NCBI RefSeq assembly: GCF_002741105.1
Contig: NZ_NIQU01000003.1
Span: forward strand, 62,001 to 126,000
Direction: 5' to 3'
Source: Pseudomonas sediminis
Lineage (GTDB): Bacteria > Pseudomonadota > Gammaproteobacteria > Pseudomonadales > Pseudomonadaceae
Length of the DNA stretch: 64,000 nucleotides
Below are positions 9,546 through 18,157 of this stretch, one piece after another; position 1 is the stretch's first letter, and the number at the start of each line of letters is the position of its first letter. The position numbers and the translations under genes were made by a program. Below the pieces are notes generated by a model. That model searched no databases. It saw only the letters and a list, made by a program, of their open reading frames with translations, and was not told where the DNA came from.

Positions 9546-10259
9546 TCAGTTGGCGCTGGCCAGCACGGCGCGACCGATGTATAGCACCGGGCCGCTGGGG
9601 CGGTTGTAGGGCGAGCCGCCTGCCGGTTCGAGAGTCAGCTCGAACAACTGGCCGGCCTGTACGGCGCCGATTTGCTCGGCAGGCAGACGCAGCGGCTGGC
9701 CGGCTTCGACCAGACCCAGCGAACGCGGGCCGTCGGCCGGGTCGATCAGCGTCCAGAACTGCAGTGCGCGACCGTCAGGAACCTGATCAGCGACCAGCGG
9801 ATCAAGCGAGAGCGTGCCGTCACTGCTGACCTGGATCACCCAGCCAGGCTTGGCAGCCTCGCCCGGCTCTTGCAGCACCACGGTGTAGCGTTCGCCGGCG
9901 ATATCCGGGGTACGCAACAGCGGCATCAGAACGGCTACGAGCAGCGCCATGGCCAGCGCAGCTGCAGTCAGGCGCCAGGTCAGCAGGCTGTTCCACCAGT
10001 TGCTCAGCGGGCTGGCGCGTGGCGCATCGTGCAGGCCCAGGCTCTGTCGAATACGGGCCCAGAGTGCCGGCGAGGGGGCTTGTGCCGGTAGCTGGTCGCT
10101 CAGGTCGAGAAAGTGCCGTTCCCATTCCAGGGCCATACGGGCAGCACTTTCATCCGATTCGAGCAACTGCTGAACCTCGGCGGCGTCCTGCTCGTCGAGC
10201 AGACCAAGCAGGTACTCGCCAATCAAGGCACGGCGTTCTTCGGGATCTTGCGGAATCAT
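9546..10259 (-). CDS. Anti-sigma factor, RskA-like
   Basis: About 237 residues. The N-terminus (PQDPEERRALIGEYLLGLLDEQDAAEVQQLL) is a typical anti-sigma domain that would bind the neighbouring sigma factor in the cytoplasm. One membrane segment follows (LTAAALAMALLVAVLMPLL). The periplasmic C-terminal domain, with VVLQEPGEAAKPGWVIQVSSDGT-type strands and ending in GPVLYIGRAVLASAN, matches the RskA fold. The ATG at 10259 overlaps the sigma stop as ATGA and has AGGAG upstream; an in-frame GTG at 10271 is the alternative. Inactivation by regulated proteolysis is known for the family and only inferred here. Confidence 0.88.
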   Translation of the reverse strand: MIPQDPEERRALIGEYLLGLLDEQDAAEVQQLLESDESAARMALEWERHFLDLSDQLPAQAPSPALWARIRQSLGLHDAPRASPLSNWWNSLLTWRLTAAALAMALLVAVLMPLLRTPDIAGERYTVVLQEPGEAAKPGWVIQVSSDGTLSLDPLVADQVPDGRALQFWTLIDPADGPRSLGLVEAGQPLRLPAEQIGAVQAGQLFELTLEPAGGSPYNRPSGPVLYIGRAVLASAN

Positions 10260-10804
10260 GCTTGCAGACACTCCTGCAGCGCGCGCAGGCCGGCGCGGAT
10301 ACGGCCTTTGATGGTGCCCAGCGGTGTGCTCAGGCGACTGGCGATCTGCTCGTGGGTCAGACCACGGTAGAACGCCAGCAGGATCGGGTGACGTCGCGGT
10401 TTTTCCAGGCGCTGCAGGCAGCGACGCAGCAGGCGCTGTTCGGATTGCTCCAGCGCCTGCGCTTCGGCTTGCGGGCTGTCGTCCAGCACGCGTTCGATGA
10501 ATTCATCGTCGACTTCGGCATACCTGCCACCACTGCGCAGGGCGTTGAGTACGCGGTAGCGCAGGATGCTGTGTACCCAGGCGCGGCCGCTACCGAGCTC
10601 GCGTCTGAAACGCGCAGCGTGTTGCCAGATGCGCACGAAAGCGTCGTGCAGACAGTCCTCGGCAATGTCGCGTCGGCCCAGCATGCTGATGGCCAGGCCG
10701 AGCAACTGCCCAGCCTCCTGCCGGTAAAGCGCCTGGAAGGCACGTTCGTCGCCGCGTGCGCAGGCTTCCAGGGTGCTTTCGTAATCGAAGTTGCGATCTG
10801 CCAT
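10256..10804 (-). CDS. ECF (extracytoplasmic function) RNA polymerase sigma factor, SigK/ECF19-like
   Basis: 182 residues with both ECF regions: region 2 (RGDERAFQALYRQEAGQLLGLAISMLG, then AEDCLHDAFVRIWQHA) for -10 and core binding, and region 4 (LLAFYRGLTHEQIASRLSTPLGTIKGRIRAGLRAL), the -35-binding helix-turn-helix. It is translationally coupled to an RskA-type anti-sigma factor, the pairing known for SigK-like ECFs. The promoter at 10841-10866 shares its motif with the DUF4394 promoter, which suggests autoregulation. The inducing signal is unknown; oxidative or envelope stress is usual for the group. Confidence 0.92.
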   Translation of the reverse strand: MADRNFDYESTLEACARGDERAFQALYRQEAGQLLGLAISMLGRRDIAEDCLHDAFVRIWQHAARFRRELGSGRAWVHSILRYRVLNALRSGGRYAEVDDEFIERVLDDSPQAEAQALEQSEQRLLRRCLQRLEKPRRHPILLAFYRGLTHEQIASRLSTPLGTIKGRIRAGLRALQECLQA

Positions 10805-10840
10805 GGGTCATCCGTTGGCCTGAGAAATCCGCATGCAGCT

Positions 10841-10866
10841 TATACCCGGCAACTGCGCTTCTGGAT
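10841..10866 (-). promoter_or_regulatory. Putative autoregulated ECF promoter of the sigma/anti-sigma operon
   Basis: Minus strand: ATCCA (10862-10866), 14 bases, GGGTATA (10841-10847), identical in boxes and gap to the motif before the DUF4394 gene. It leaves a leader of roughly 30 bases before the sigma start codon. Function is inferred from the duplicated motif. Confidence 0.6.
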
Positions 10867-10923
10867 CACGCACAGGTAACAAAAAAATGCGAAGGCGTTA
10901 CAGCATATTCAAAGGGAGAGGCG

Positions 10924-11738
10924 TCATGGCCGAGTTTGGCCGTAGGCCTCGTCGAGTGACACCCAGCGCTCCAATGGTCCCTTGCGCGAGGGGTAACGAA
11001 TCAGCAGCCAGTTTTCCTGCTGTTCAAGGACTTCGCAGACGTCGCCCTCGATCAGGTAGGCCTTGCTGCGGCTGGCGTCGTCCGTGCGTGTGTGGAGGTA
11101 CAGGCGTGAGGCGGGTACCGTCCAGGTCTGCGCTTGGTCATTGTCGTCGAGCGCGCGGCTGGCGATGACCTTGCCCTGAGGGTCGAGCGTCTTCTCGAAT
11201 ACCGGGAAGAACACCGGGGCGTCGGGATCGTAGTCGTTGCGCACCTGCAGCGTTTTGTACAACCAGGGCGCGTACCGGAGGCGTCGAAACGGTAGGCGTC
11301 GTAGTACCAGCGTGGCCCGCTGCGGCAGTGGCTGTACAGCGCCCGTTCCTCTGCATTGGGCTGCAACTCCGACAGTTCCGAGCAATTGGCACGCTCCATC
11401 AGCGCAGACGGCATCTGCAAGCGCTCGAAGCGGCGCAGTGCTGGGCGGTAGAGATAAACGTGGTAGGCGGAGTTGACCATCCCGACCGATACGCGGATGG
11501 CCAGATCGGGGTAGCCATCGAGATCGTAGTCATCGACATCGAAGCTGGGCGCGTCGACTTCGTTGCCTTCGGGAATGCTTAGCTCGAAGCGGCTGCCGTC
11601 GGGTTGTTGCAGAAAATAGCGTTCGCCTTGCTGCTGTACCTGGGCATGCAGTCCGGGCTCAGGTTCGAAATGGGGTAGATCGGCCAGGGCCTGCGTAGGT
11701 AAAAGCAGCAGGCCCGCGAGGGTGCGATACAGAGGCAA
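10924..11738 (-). pseudogene. Exported FG-GAP/XAC2610-like protein, interrupted by a frameshift
   Basis: Two overlapping frames together make one exported protein of about 271 residues. The first part (from a TTG at 11738, signal peptide ending TQALA) carries a calcium-binding-like FG-GAP motif, DVDDYDLDGYPDLAIR, and runs to YDAYRFDASG near 11275. The sequence then continues sensibly only in another frame (YAPWLYKTLQVRNDYDPDAPVFF) down to the stop at 10924, ending with an SH3-like tail (LLIRYPSRKGPLERWVSLDEAYG). One missing base near 11270-11280 explains the break. It may be a true inactivating mutation or a sequencing error. Function unknown. Confidence 0.7.
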
Positions 11739-11791
11739 GAGGGCAGTCCTTTGCGGTGACAGGCGCCGTTGCGCGCCTGCACGGGATGGAG

Positions 11792-12652
11792 TTAACGCGG
11801 CAGTTCGATGCGCGTGCTTTCGCCTGGCACCTGCGGCCAGTCGCCAGCGGCCCAGCGTTTGCGCGCCTGGTCGATCAGCTCCGGGGTGGTGGCGACGAAG
11901 TTCCAGTTGATCCGACGCGGGCCGATGGGCTCACCGCCGATCAGGGCCAGGTGGCATTCGCCGCAGGCACTCAGTACGGGTGTTTCACCTGCCGGAATCA
12001 CTGCCATGGTGTGCTTGGGCAGGGGTTCGCCATCGAGCTCCGCTTCGCCGTCGATCAGGTACAGCGCGCGTTCGCTGTGCTCGGCGGGTATCAACAGATT
12101 GGCACCGGCGGCCAGGCGAAGCTGCGCATACAGGGTCGGCGAACGAACCGGCACCGGCGATTCGAGACAGAAGCCGTTGCCAGCGATCAGTGTGATCTGT
12201 ACGCCCATGGCATCGCTGCGCGGCAGCGACTCAGCCGGGTGATGGCTGTAGCTCGGCTCGCACTGCTCGTCGGCCTCTGGCAGCGCCAGCCAGACCTGCA
12301 GGCCATGCGCTCGTTTGTCCTGACCTAGTTGTGCGGGCGGCGTGCGCTCGACATGGGCGACGGCGCGCCCTGCGGTCATCCAGCTGACATCGCCAGGGCC
12401 CACCACCTGATCCGAACCCAGGCTGTCCTTATGCAGCAGTTGGCCTTCGAACAGGTAGGTGAGGGTGGACAGACCGATATGCGGATGCTGGGCGATGTTC
12501 ATGCCGCTGCCGGCGGGGTAGTCGTGCTCGAGCATGTGATCGAAGAACACGAACGGGCCGATGCTGCGAAAGCGGGCCGAGGGCAGGGGGCGCAGGATCG
12601 GTTGCCCGGAGATGTCTTCGGCGCGCGGGCGAATCAACTGTAGTTCGCTCAT
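11792..12652 (-). CDS. Pirin family protein (bicupin)
   Basis: 286 residues of the pirin family. The N-terminal cupin carries the usual metal-binding pattern (FVFFDHMLEHD, then NIAQHPHIGLSTLTYLFEG and AVAHVERT). Known members have quercetinase activity or act as redox-sensing regulators; the substrate here is unknown. The ATG at 12652 overlaps the stop of the upstream OsmC gene as ATGA, which fixes the start against a longer frame. Coupling to an OsmC peroxidase suggests a redox-stress operon. Confidence 0.9.
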   Translation of the reverse strand: MSELQLIRPRAEDISGQPILRPLPSARFRSIGPFVFFDHMLEHDYPAGSGMNIAQHPHIGLSTLTYLFEGQLLHKDSLGSDQVVGPGDVSWMTAGRAVAHVERTPPAQLGQDKRAHGLQVWLALPEADEQCEPSYSHHPAESLPRSDAMGVQITLIAGNGFCLESPVPVRSPTLYAQLRLAAGANLLIPAEHSERALYLIDGEAELDGEPLPKHTMAVIPAGETPVLSACGECHLALIGGEPIGPRRINWNFVATTPELIDQARKRWAAGDWPQVPGESTRIELPR

Positions 12653-13050
12653 GCCTTGGCTCCCGCCAGGCGGGTTTCGACCTGGATGTCTGTGGTGGTC
12701 ATCAGCTTGTGGATCGGGCACTTGTCGGCGACGCGCAGCAGTTGCTGGCGCTGGGCGTCGTCCAGTGGCCCCTTGAGCGATAGCTCTACGATCAGATGGT
12801 AGTTACCTTGGCGTTCTTCGCTGTCGTCACGTTCGACGCTGACGTCGATGCCTTCCAGCGGTAGGCCGCGCTGGCGTGCATAAAGCAGCAGGGTCATGGC
12901 CTTGCAGGTGCCGAGCGAGGCGTCGAACAGGTCGTGCGGATCGGGGCCGGCGCCCTCACCACCGAGCTCGGTCGAAACATCGCCGAGGAGCTGGTGCGAG
13001 CCGATTTCGATCTGCTGCTGCAGGCCCTTGTTGTTGTGAATACGGATCAT
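12649..13050 (-). CDS. OsmC family peroxiredoxin-like protein
   Basis: 133 residues with the OsmC/Ohr fold and its two reactive cysteines: Cys49 in DLFDASLGTCKAM and Cys111 in DKCPIHKLM. Family members reduce organic hydroperoxides in the cytoplasm. The gene is first in a two-gene unit with the pirin gene, overlapping it by four bases, and AAGGAAG precedes the ATG. Whether it uses lipoyl or other thiol reductants cannot be read from the sequence. Confidence 0.9.
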   Translation of the reverse strand: MIRIHNNKGLQQQIEIGSHQLLGDVSTELGGEGAGPDPHDLFDASLGTCKAMTLLLYARQRGLPLEGIDVSVERDDSEERQGNYHLIVELSLKGPLDDAQRQQLLRVADKCPIHKLMTTTDIQVETRLAGAKA

Positions 13051-13190
13051 GGCGCTTCCTTATAGGCGTGACGGCAATTTCCGCCAGCCTAGGCGCTGTT
13101 GGCGTTTCGGCGCAAGCCGCGTTGCGGCGAGAAAGGGCTCCCGGCGCGGTCGCGGCGAAGCGTCAACAGACCTGGCTTAGGCAGCTCTGT

Positions 13191-14585
13191 TCACACCAGT
13201 GCCGACAAGCGCACATCGGCCCCCAGCACTCGCAGCAGGCGCCCCTGGCTGTCGACGATAGGCACCGACACGGTGAAGCAGAAGTCATCGGTCGCCGAGG
13301 AACGATAGACCTGGGTGATATGACTCTCCATCCGTTCGGCCACGGCACGGAACCAGGGGCGCTGGCTCCAGTCGCGGCCGCGACAGCTGGCTCCCTCACT
13401 GTGCGCCACATCTGCAGCGAAGATATTCTCGGAAATCTGCACGCCGCGGCTATCTACCAGATAGAACAGCTCGAAACGGCTTTCGCGTGCCAGCGTGTCG
13501 GAAAGCAGGCGTTCAGCTGCTGCCACGTCGCCGGCCAACTCGGGGCGCGTGGCCAGTTGCTCGATGCTGGCGCGCACGGCTGCGTGAATCTCCAGGCGGA
13601 AGTCGCCGAGCCCGGCGAGCAGGCGGTCACCATCCTCGCGTACCGCCTGACTGTGGTGCAGAACCTGGCCGGCTTTGCCGAGCAGCTCACCGGCCACCTG
13701 GGCGATGTTCTGCACATCGCCATTGATCGAGCGTACCGCCTGGCCAATCTGCTCGGTGCCTGCGGCGATCTGGCCGACCTGAGCGTCGAGACGATCCATG
13801 GCCTGGCGCGTGCTATCCAGTCCAGCGCTGACGGCAATAATGCCGGTGCGGCCGTCGGCCACTGCCTGATTCATATGCTGACCGGCATCGCCAAGCTGCT
13901 GCATGCCCTCGCGAAAACGCTCGATGATGCCGCTGACCTGGCCAGTGGCATCGGTGGTGTGGCCCGCCAGGCGCCGCACTTCTTCGGCGACTACGGCAAA
14001 GCCGCGGCCATGCTCGCCGGCGCGAGCGGCTTCGATGGCGGCGTTCAAGGCCAGCAGATTGGTCTGTTGGGAGATGCTGGCAATCACGCCGATGACCTTG
14101 CTCACTTCATCGAGTTGCCCGGCCAGTTGCTGGATCACCTGAGCCAGTTGCGCCTCGCTGGCGTCGATTACTTCAACCTGACGCAGCACTGCCTGGCCAC
14201 TTTCCTGGCACTGATGGAGGGTGGCGGAAACCTCGGCGGACAGGCGCGCGACTTCGCCGGCACCGGGCACCAGTTCGGCATCCAGGGTAGTGGTGACCTG
14301 CTCGCTGGCGCTGGCGATCAGCTCCGAGGATTGCGCCAGGGTCTGTCCGCTTTGTTGATTGGCCGCGGCGATGCGTGCCAGTTGCGGCGCGTGCGCGGCG
14401 ATGCCGACGGCAGCGCCGAGACTGGCGCGAATACGCTGCTGGAGGCTGGCGCTGAAATCGTTCAGGCGCACCATCCACTGGTAGTCCTCCGGGAGTCGAG
14501 TCGTGAGGTCGTGCTGTTGGAACAGAGCGTCCAATGCGGCCTCGTCCTTGGCCTTGCGGGCTGGCTTGCGCAGCAACTGCAACAT
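13191..14585 (-). CDS. Soluble methyl-accepting chemotaxis protein with C-terminal PDC/Cache-like domain
   Basis: 464 residues without any membrane segment, so probably cytoplasmic. The signalling hairpin of chemoreceptors is intact near 174-205 ([31 protein letters not shown]). Unusually, the sensor-like part comes last: residues 368-464 ([44 protein letters not shown]) look like half of a PDC/Cache domain, a fold normally outside the membrane and at the N-terminus. The start is the ATG at 14585 after AGGGGA; an in-frame GTG near 14648-14654 after GGGAGGAG is an alternative. The ligand is unknown. Confidence 0.85.
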   Translation of the reverse strand: MLQLLRKPARKAKDEAALDALFQQHDLTTRLPEDYQWMVRLNDFSASLQQRIRASLGAAVGIAAHAPQLARIAAANQQSGQTLAQSSELIASASEQVTTTLDAELVPGAGEVARLSAEVSATLHQCQESGQAVLRQVEVIDASEAQLAQVIQQLAGQLDEVSKVIGVIASISQQTNLLALNAAIEAARAGEHGRGFAVVAEEVRRLAGHTTDATGQVSGIIERFREGMQQLGDAGQHMNQAVADGRTGIIAVSAGLDSTRQAMDRLDAQVGQIAAGTEQIGQAVRSINGDVQNIAQVAGELLGKAGQVLHHSQAVREDGDRLLAGLGDFRLEIHAAVRASIEQLATRPELAGDVAAAERLLSDTLARESRFELFYLVDSRGVQISENIFAADVAHSEGASCRGRDWSQRPWFRAVAERMESHITQVYRSSATDDFCFTVSVPIVDSQGRLLRVLGADVRLSALV

Positions 14586-14818
14586 GGTGATTCCCCTGGC
14601 TGGTCTGAGTGCAGACACTGCAAGCGAGGTGCCATCATCGACTGACACATCCACGCTCCTCCCAGGCTGTTAGTTAGCTAATAATGTTCTGGCTTGGTGC
14701 GCTCTTCATGCTCGTGCTCCATGTAAGTGCGTCTGCGTGCGCAAAGCCAGGGAGCCTTCGCAGAACTTGCGTAGCGGACCGGCGGTCTATGCTGCTCGTA
14801 CCGTCAGGAGGACTCGCT

Positions 14819-15847
14819 TTGCTCACATCTCGATCCATGCCATGGATACTTGCGCTCAGCGCCGTGATTGCCTGCAGCGCCCAGGCCCGCGAATACCGCT
14901 ACAGCGATGCCCATCTGCACTATGTCGACTTCTTCCAGGAAAGCGCCGGCATGGATGAGTTGCTGGAGAAGATGGCAGAGAACAACGTCGATCATGTGAT
15001 GTTCTCCGGCATTCCGGTGGCTAAAAAATGGGATGAGGACGAGCCCAAACGCCCGCGCTATTACGCCGGTGATGACGCCAATGCCTACTGGTACAGTGCC
15101 ACCGACGTATTCATTGCCGCCGCTTACAAGCGCCTGCCGGCCGAGCAGCGCAAGCGCTTCCACCCGTTTCTGTCCGGCTTCAACCCCAACGACAAGAACG
15201 CCGATGCGCATATCCGCCGCATGCTCGAGCTCGACCCTGGCCTGTGGCAGGGCATCGGCGAGGTCTTCACCCGACACGACGACCTCACTGCGCTGATCCA
15301 CGGCAGTGCGCCGCGGGCCAACAACGAGGCGCTGGCACGGGTGTTCCACCTGGCTGCCGAATACGACCTGCCGGTGATGCTGCATTCGAACATCACCTCC
15401 AAGCGTGAACGTGAGCCGCTGTTCCTGGAAGAAATCGAGGCGCCGCTGCGCAACCATCCGCATGTGCGTTTCATCTGGGCGCATGCTGGCACCAGTGCCG
15501 AAATTCATCGTCATCAGGAGAAACTCGACTTCCTCCTGGACACGGTCGAGCGCATGCTCGGCCAATACCCCAACCTGTATATCGATTTGTCCTGGACCAT
15601 GCTGCGCCCCTATCTGCTGGATGCTGACGGCAAACCTGATCCGAAATGGGTGCATCTGGTCAGCAGCTATCCGGAACGCTTCATGTTGGGCTCGGATGTG
15701 GTCGGCCGCTTCGGCAGCCTGGGCGAGTATATGAAGGGCTTCGACCCGTTCCTCGATGCCTTGCCCGAGGACGTGGCGCACAAGGTGGCGCGCGACAATT
15801 TCCTTTCCATTCTTCCGCGCAAGGTGCAGGCCGAGCTGGATCGCTAG
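14819..15847 (+). CDS. Exported amidohydrolase family metal-dependent hydrolase
   Basis: 342 residues, TIM-barrel amidohydrolase_2 type. Metal ligands typical of the family are visible: the HxH motif in SDAHLHYVDFF, a His in VMLHSNITS, a His in FIWAHAG and the Asp in LGSDVVGRFG. The start is a TTG at 14819 placed seven bases after a perfect AGGAGG. An internal ATG at 14837 is possible. Either start leads into a signal sequence (PWILALSAVIACSAQA), so the enzyme is probably periplasmic. Substrate unknown. Confidence 0.85.
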   Translation: MLTSRSMPWILALSAVIACSAQAREYRYSDAHLHYVDFFQESAGMDELLEKMAENNVDHVMFSGIPVAKKWDEDEPKRPRYYAGDDANAYWYSATDVFIAAAYKRLPAEQRKRFHPFLSGFNPNDKNADAHIRRMLELDPGLWQGIGEVFTRHDDLTALIHGSAPRANNEALARVFHLAAEYDLPVMLHSNITSKREREPLFLEEIEAPLRNHPHVRFIWAHAGTSAEIHRHQEKLDFLLDTVERMLGQYPNLYIDLSWTMLRPYLLDADGKPDPKWVHLVSSYPERFMLGSDVVGRFGSLGEYMKGFDPFLDALPEDVAHKVARDNFLSILPRKVQAELDR

Positions 15848-15852
15848 CCTAT

Positions 15853-15881
15853 CTGTCATCAGGCTGTCATTCGGGCGTCAT
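15853..15881 (+). promoter_or_regulatory. Pho box (PhoB-binding repeats) before the DUF3859 gene
   Basis: CTGTCAT at 15853-15859 and again at 15864-15870, 11 bases apart, exactly the known PhoB half-site pair. A third degenerate copy, GCGTCAT, follows at 15875-15881 in the same 11-base phase. The DUF3859 start codon is 33 bases further on. Control by phosphate starvation is inferred from this match. Confidence 0.8.
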
Positions 15882-15913
15882 AGGCTCGCGCTCATCTCAA
15901 CGAGGAGCGCACC

Positions 15914-16378
15914 ATGCATTACACCCGAGTGGCCGTGATGGCCGGTCTATTCGTCTGGGCAGGTCTGAGCCAGGCTGACGTCCGTGTCGAAGGGCCGGTG
16001 GAATACGGCATCTTCAGTAGCCAGTATCAGGATTTTCAGCCGGGCGAGCGGGTACTGACCCGCAGCAATCAGGACATCGAACGCACCGAGCAGATTCCCG
16101 CCAAGCTTGGCACCAAGTTCGGTATGCGCTACAGCCTCGCCGGCAAGCGCGAGGGCGATACCCCACTGACATTGCTGTACCTCACTCCTGGTGTGGTCAC
16201 CGCGGATGGTCAGCGTCATGACAAGTTCGAAGTGCAGCAGAAACTGGTGGTCGGTGCACCGCAGGACGTGATGGCTTTCGAGTTCACCGAACACCACGAA
16301 GTGGTGCCCGGTGAATGGCATTTCATCGTCTATCAGGGCGATCGCAAGCTGGCTGAACAGCGCTTCATGGTGCGTTGA
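15914..16378 (+). CDS. DUF3859 domain protein, exported
   Basis: 154 residues with a signal peptide ending at SQA. The mature part (VEGPVEYGIF, LGTKFGMRYSL, then VPGEWHFIVYQGDRKLAEQRF) matches DUF3859, a beta-sandwich-like family of unknown function. GAGGAGC precedes the ATG. It stands alone between the amidohydrolase and the convergent dgkA, whose stop codon touches its own. The Pho box in its promoter suggests that it belongs to the phosphate-starvation response. Confidence 0.85.
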   Translation: MHYTRVAVMAGLFVWAGLSQADVRVEGPVEYGIFSSQYQDFQPGERVLTRSNQDIERTEQIPAKLGTKFGMRYSLAGKREGDTPLTLLYLTPGVVTADGQRHDKFEVQQKLVVGAPQDVMAFEFTEHHEVVPGEWHFIVYQGDRKLAEQRFMVR

Positions 16379-16765
16379 TCAAAGCAGGATGATCGCCCAG
16401 GTCAGGGCGATCATCAGCAGCGCGACCATTTGAGCTGCGCTGCCCATGTCCTTGGCCTGTTTGGACAGCGGGTGCAGGTTCAGCGAGATACGGTCGACCA
16501 CCGCTTCGATGGCGGAATTGAGCAGCTCCACCACCAGCGCCAGCAAAGGCACCAGCACCAGCAGCGCCCGTTCCGCGCGGCTGACATCGACCAGGCAGGC
16601 CAGCGGTAGCAGCACCAGGTTCAACCACACCAGCTGACGGAACGCAGCTTCACCTTGGTAGGCAGCGCGCAGCCCGGCGAGCGAATAACCGGTGGCGTCG
16701 AAGATGCGCGTCAGGCCGCGGCGGCCCTTGAAGGACAGGGCGTCAAGATCGGAGCCGTCGTTCAT
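16379..16765 (-). CDS. dgkA: Diacylglycerol kinase DgkA
   Basis: 128-residue integral membrane kinase that phosphorylates diacylglycerol to phosphatidic acid, recycling lipid released by envelope glycan synthesis. The family signature ELLNSAIEAVVDRIS is present, with three membrane helices and the C-terminal HPLSKQAKDMGSAAQ segment. The ATG at 16765 overlaps the inaA stop as ATGA; an upstream in-frame start is less likely. It is last in the methyltransferase-inaA-dgkA unit, behind a putative ColR box. Confidence 0.95.
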   Translation of the reverse strand: MNDGSDLDALSFKGRRGLTRIFDATGYSLAGLRAAYQGEAAFRQLVWLNLVLLPLACLVDVSRAERALLVLVPLLALVVELLNSAIEAVVDRISLNLHPLSKQAKDMGSAAQMVALLMIALTWAIILL

Positions 16766-17466
16766 GGCTGCAGCCCGCCCCATGGATCGTTCAAGGCTCG
16801 CTGGTAAGCCTGGCGCAGGTAGAGCATGTCAGCTTCGGGCATGCTGCCGCCGTGGCGTTGCAATTGGCCGAGATCACGTCGCGAGGCGCTGGCAATACGC
16901 CAATGCCGGCGGCTTTTCTCCAGATCCAACAGGGCAATGTCCACCTCCCCATCGCTGCGCACTTTGACGAACAGATGCTTGGCGTAGCAGCAGCCATGCT
17001 GCCATCCACCCAGGTGCAGGCGCGCCAGGGTGACCGCCAGGCGTTGCAGCATGGCCTGGTTGAGCTTGGGGGCATGGGCCTCTTCGTACCACTGCTCCAG
17101 GCTGATGAAACCTGGCAAGGCTTCTGTGACCAGCAGCGCCTGCCACTGTCCACTTTGTTTGCGCGCCGAGCAGTAGACGATATTCGGCGTTCGAATACCC
17201 AGGCGGGCGAGGGCACGGTAGGCCTGCAGCTCGCGCAAGATGGTTGGTCGCCCCAACGGGTGACGCAGCGAGCGGTAGAGATGCCCGCTCTGGCGCTTGC
17301 AATACAGCCGTGGTCGGTTTGTGTCCCAGTGTTGTAGTAGGCACACACCGCTTTCGCCGCCACGGCGTTGATTGGCGGGCTCGACCCATTCGCCGGGGCT
17401 GTGCCACCAGCGGTCGAATTCGGTCGAGGGTAGGGCAGCCAGTGCCTGTTCGCTGAGAATGCCCAT
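16762..17466 (-). CDS. inaA: InaA-type lipopolysaccharide kinase family protein
   Basis: 234 residues of the Kdo/WaaP-like kinase family. The kinase core shows GRPTILRELQAYRALARLGI, the LARLHLGGWQHGCCYAKHLFV catalytic loop region and the metal-binding DIALLDLEKSRR. Such proteins phosphorylate LPS core sugars or related targets; the substrate of InaA is not established. The ATG at 17466 lies one base after the methyltransferase stop and has AAGGAAG upstream. Membership in the gene group after colRS matches the arrangement I know from P. putida and P. aeruginosa. Confidence 0.88.
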   Translation of the reverse strand: MGILSEQALAALPSTEFDRWWHSPGEWVEPANQRRGGESGVCLLQHWDTNRPRLYCKRQSGHLYRSLRHPLGRPTILRELQAYRALARLGIRTPNIVYCSARKQSGQWQALLVTEALPGFISLEQWYEEAHAPKLNQAMLQRLAVTLARLHLGGWQHGCCYAKHLFVKVRSDGEVDIALLDLEKSRRHWRIASASRRDLGQLQRHGGSMPEADMLYLRQAYQRALNDPWGGLQP

Positions 17467-17467
17467 C

Positions 17468-18157
17468 TCAGGCTTCCTTGCGCAGGACATAGGTACGCCA
17501 CATGGCATAGCCGGGCAGGAAGTCCAGGTGGCCGAGAATGCTGAAACCGGCCTGGCGGAATTCACGCTCTACTGTGTTCCGTGCGACGACGAAGCGGTTC
17601 TGGTTTTCCGCCGCGCGACCTTGAGCCATTCTGCTGGCCTCCAGACGGCGGCGTTTCCAGGCTTTGTAGTTGCCGTCGACCCACAGCGAGACGATCACCG
17701 TATCGCGGCTGACACGGTGAAACTCGTGGAGAATGGCCAGCCGGTGTTCGGCCGATTCGATGTGATGCAGCAGGCGGATGCAGAAGATGCAATCCACCGC
17801 GTTGGCACCCAGGTCGATATCGAAAGCGGAGGTACGAAAGCTGTTGACCCGCGCCACTACCTCGGGTGCCTGCGCAGCGCGCGCGGTGGCGATCATGTCG
17901 GCAGAGTTGTCGGCGGCGAAGATCACCCGATTCGGCTGCTCGCAGAGCATCGGCCAGAAGCGTCCGGCACCGCAGGGCAGGTCGAGTACCAGGTTCGGCT
18001 CATCGGCCATCTGCAGCGCGCGGCGCGCCACCTGCACGTCGCGCCAGTGCGACAGGCGCCGGGAAAGGCCGTCCTGGTGCTTGTGCAGGTATTGCTGAGC
18101 GTGATCGAAATCGTACTTGCGGGAAAAATCCAACTCGATGGGGCTAAGCTTGGGCAT
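17468..18157 (-). CDS. Class I SAM-dependent methyltransferase
   Basis: 229 residues. The SAM-binding motif I is VLDLPCGAGRFWPML, followed by FAADNSADMI, IDLGANAVDCIFCIRLLHHI and FHRVSRDTVIVSLWVDG, the normal order of a Rossmann methyltransferase. The acceptor is unknown; the position between colRS and inaA suggests a lipopolysaccharide or envelope role. A nine-base inverted repeat sits directly before the start codon and holds the ribosome-binding site in its loop, and a ColR-like box lies 70 bases upstream. Confidence 0.88.
   Translation of the reverse strand: MPKLSPIELDFSRKYDFDHAQQYLHKHQDGLSRRLSHWRDVQVARRALQMADEPNLVLDLPCGAGRFWPMLCEQPNRVIFAADNSADMIATARAAQAPEVVARVNSFRTSAFDIDLGANAVDCIFCIRLLHHIESAEHRLAILHEFHRVSRDTVIVSLWVDGNYKAWKRRRLEASRMAQGRAAENQNRFVVARNTVEREFRQAGFSILGHLDFLPGYAMWRTYVLRKEA

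Noticed and set aside
12876..14645. 589-codon plus-strand frame opposite OsmC and the soluble chemoreceptor
   Set aside because: It crosses two genes and an intergenic region and has no family features.
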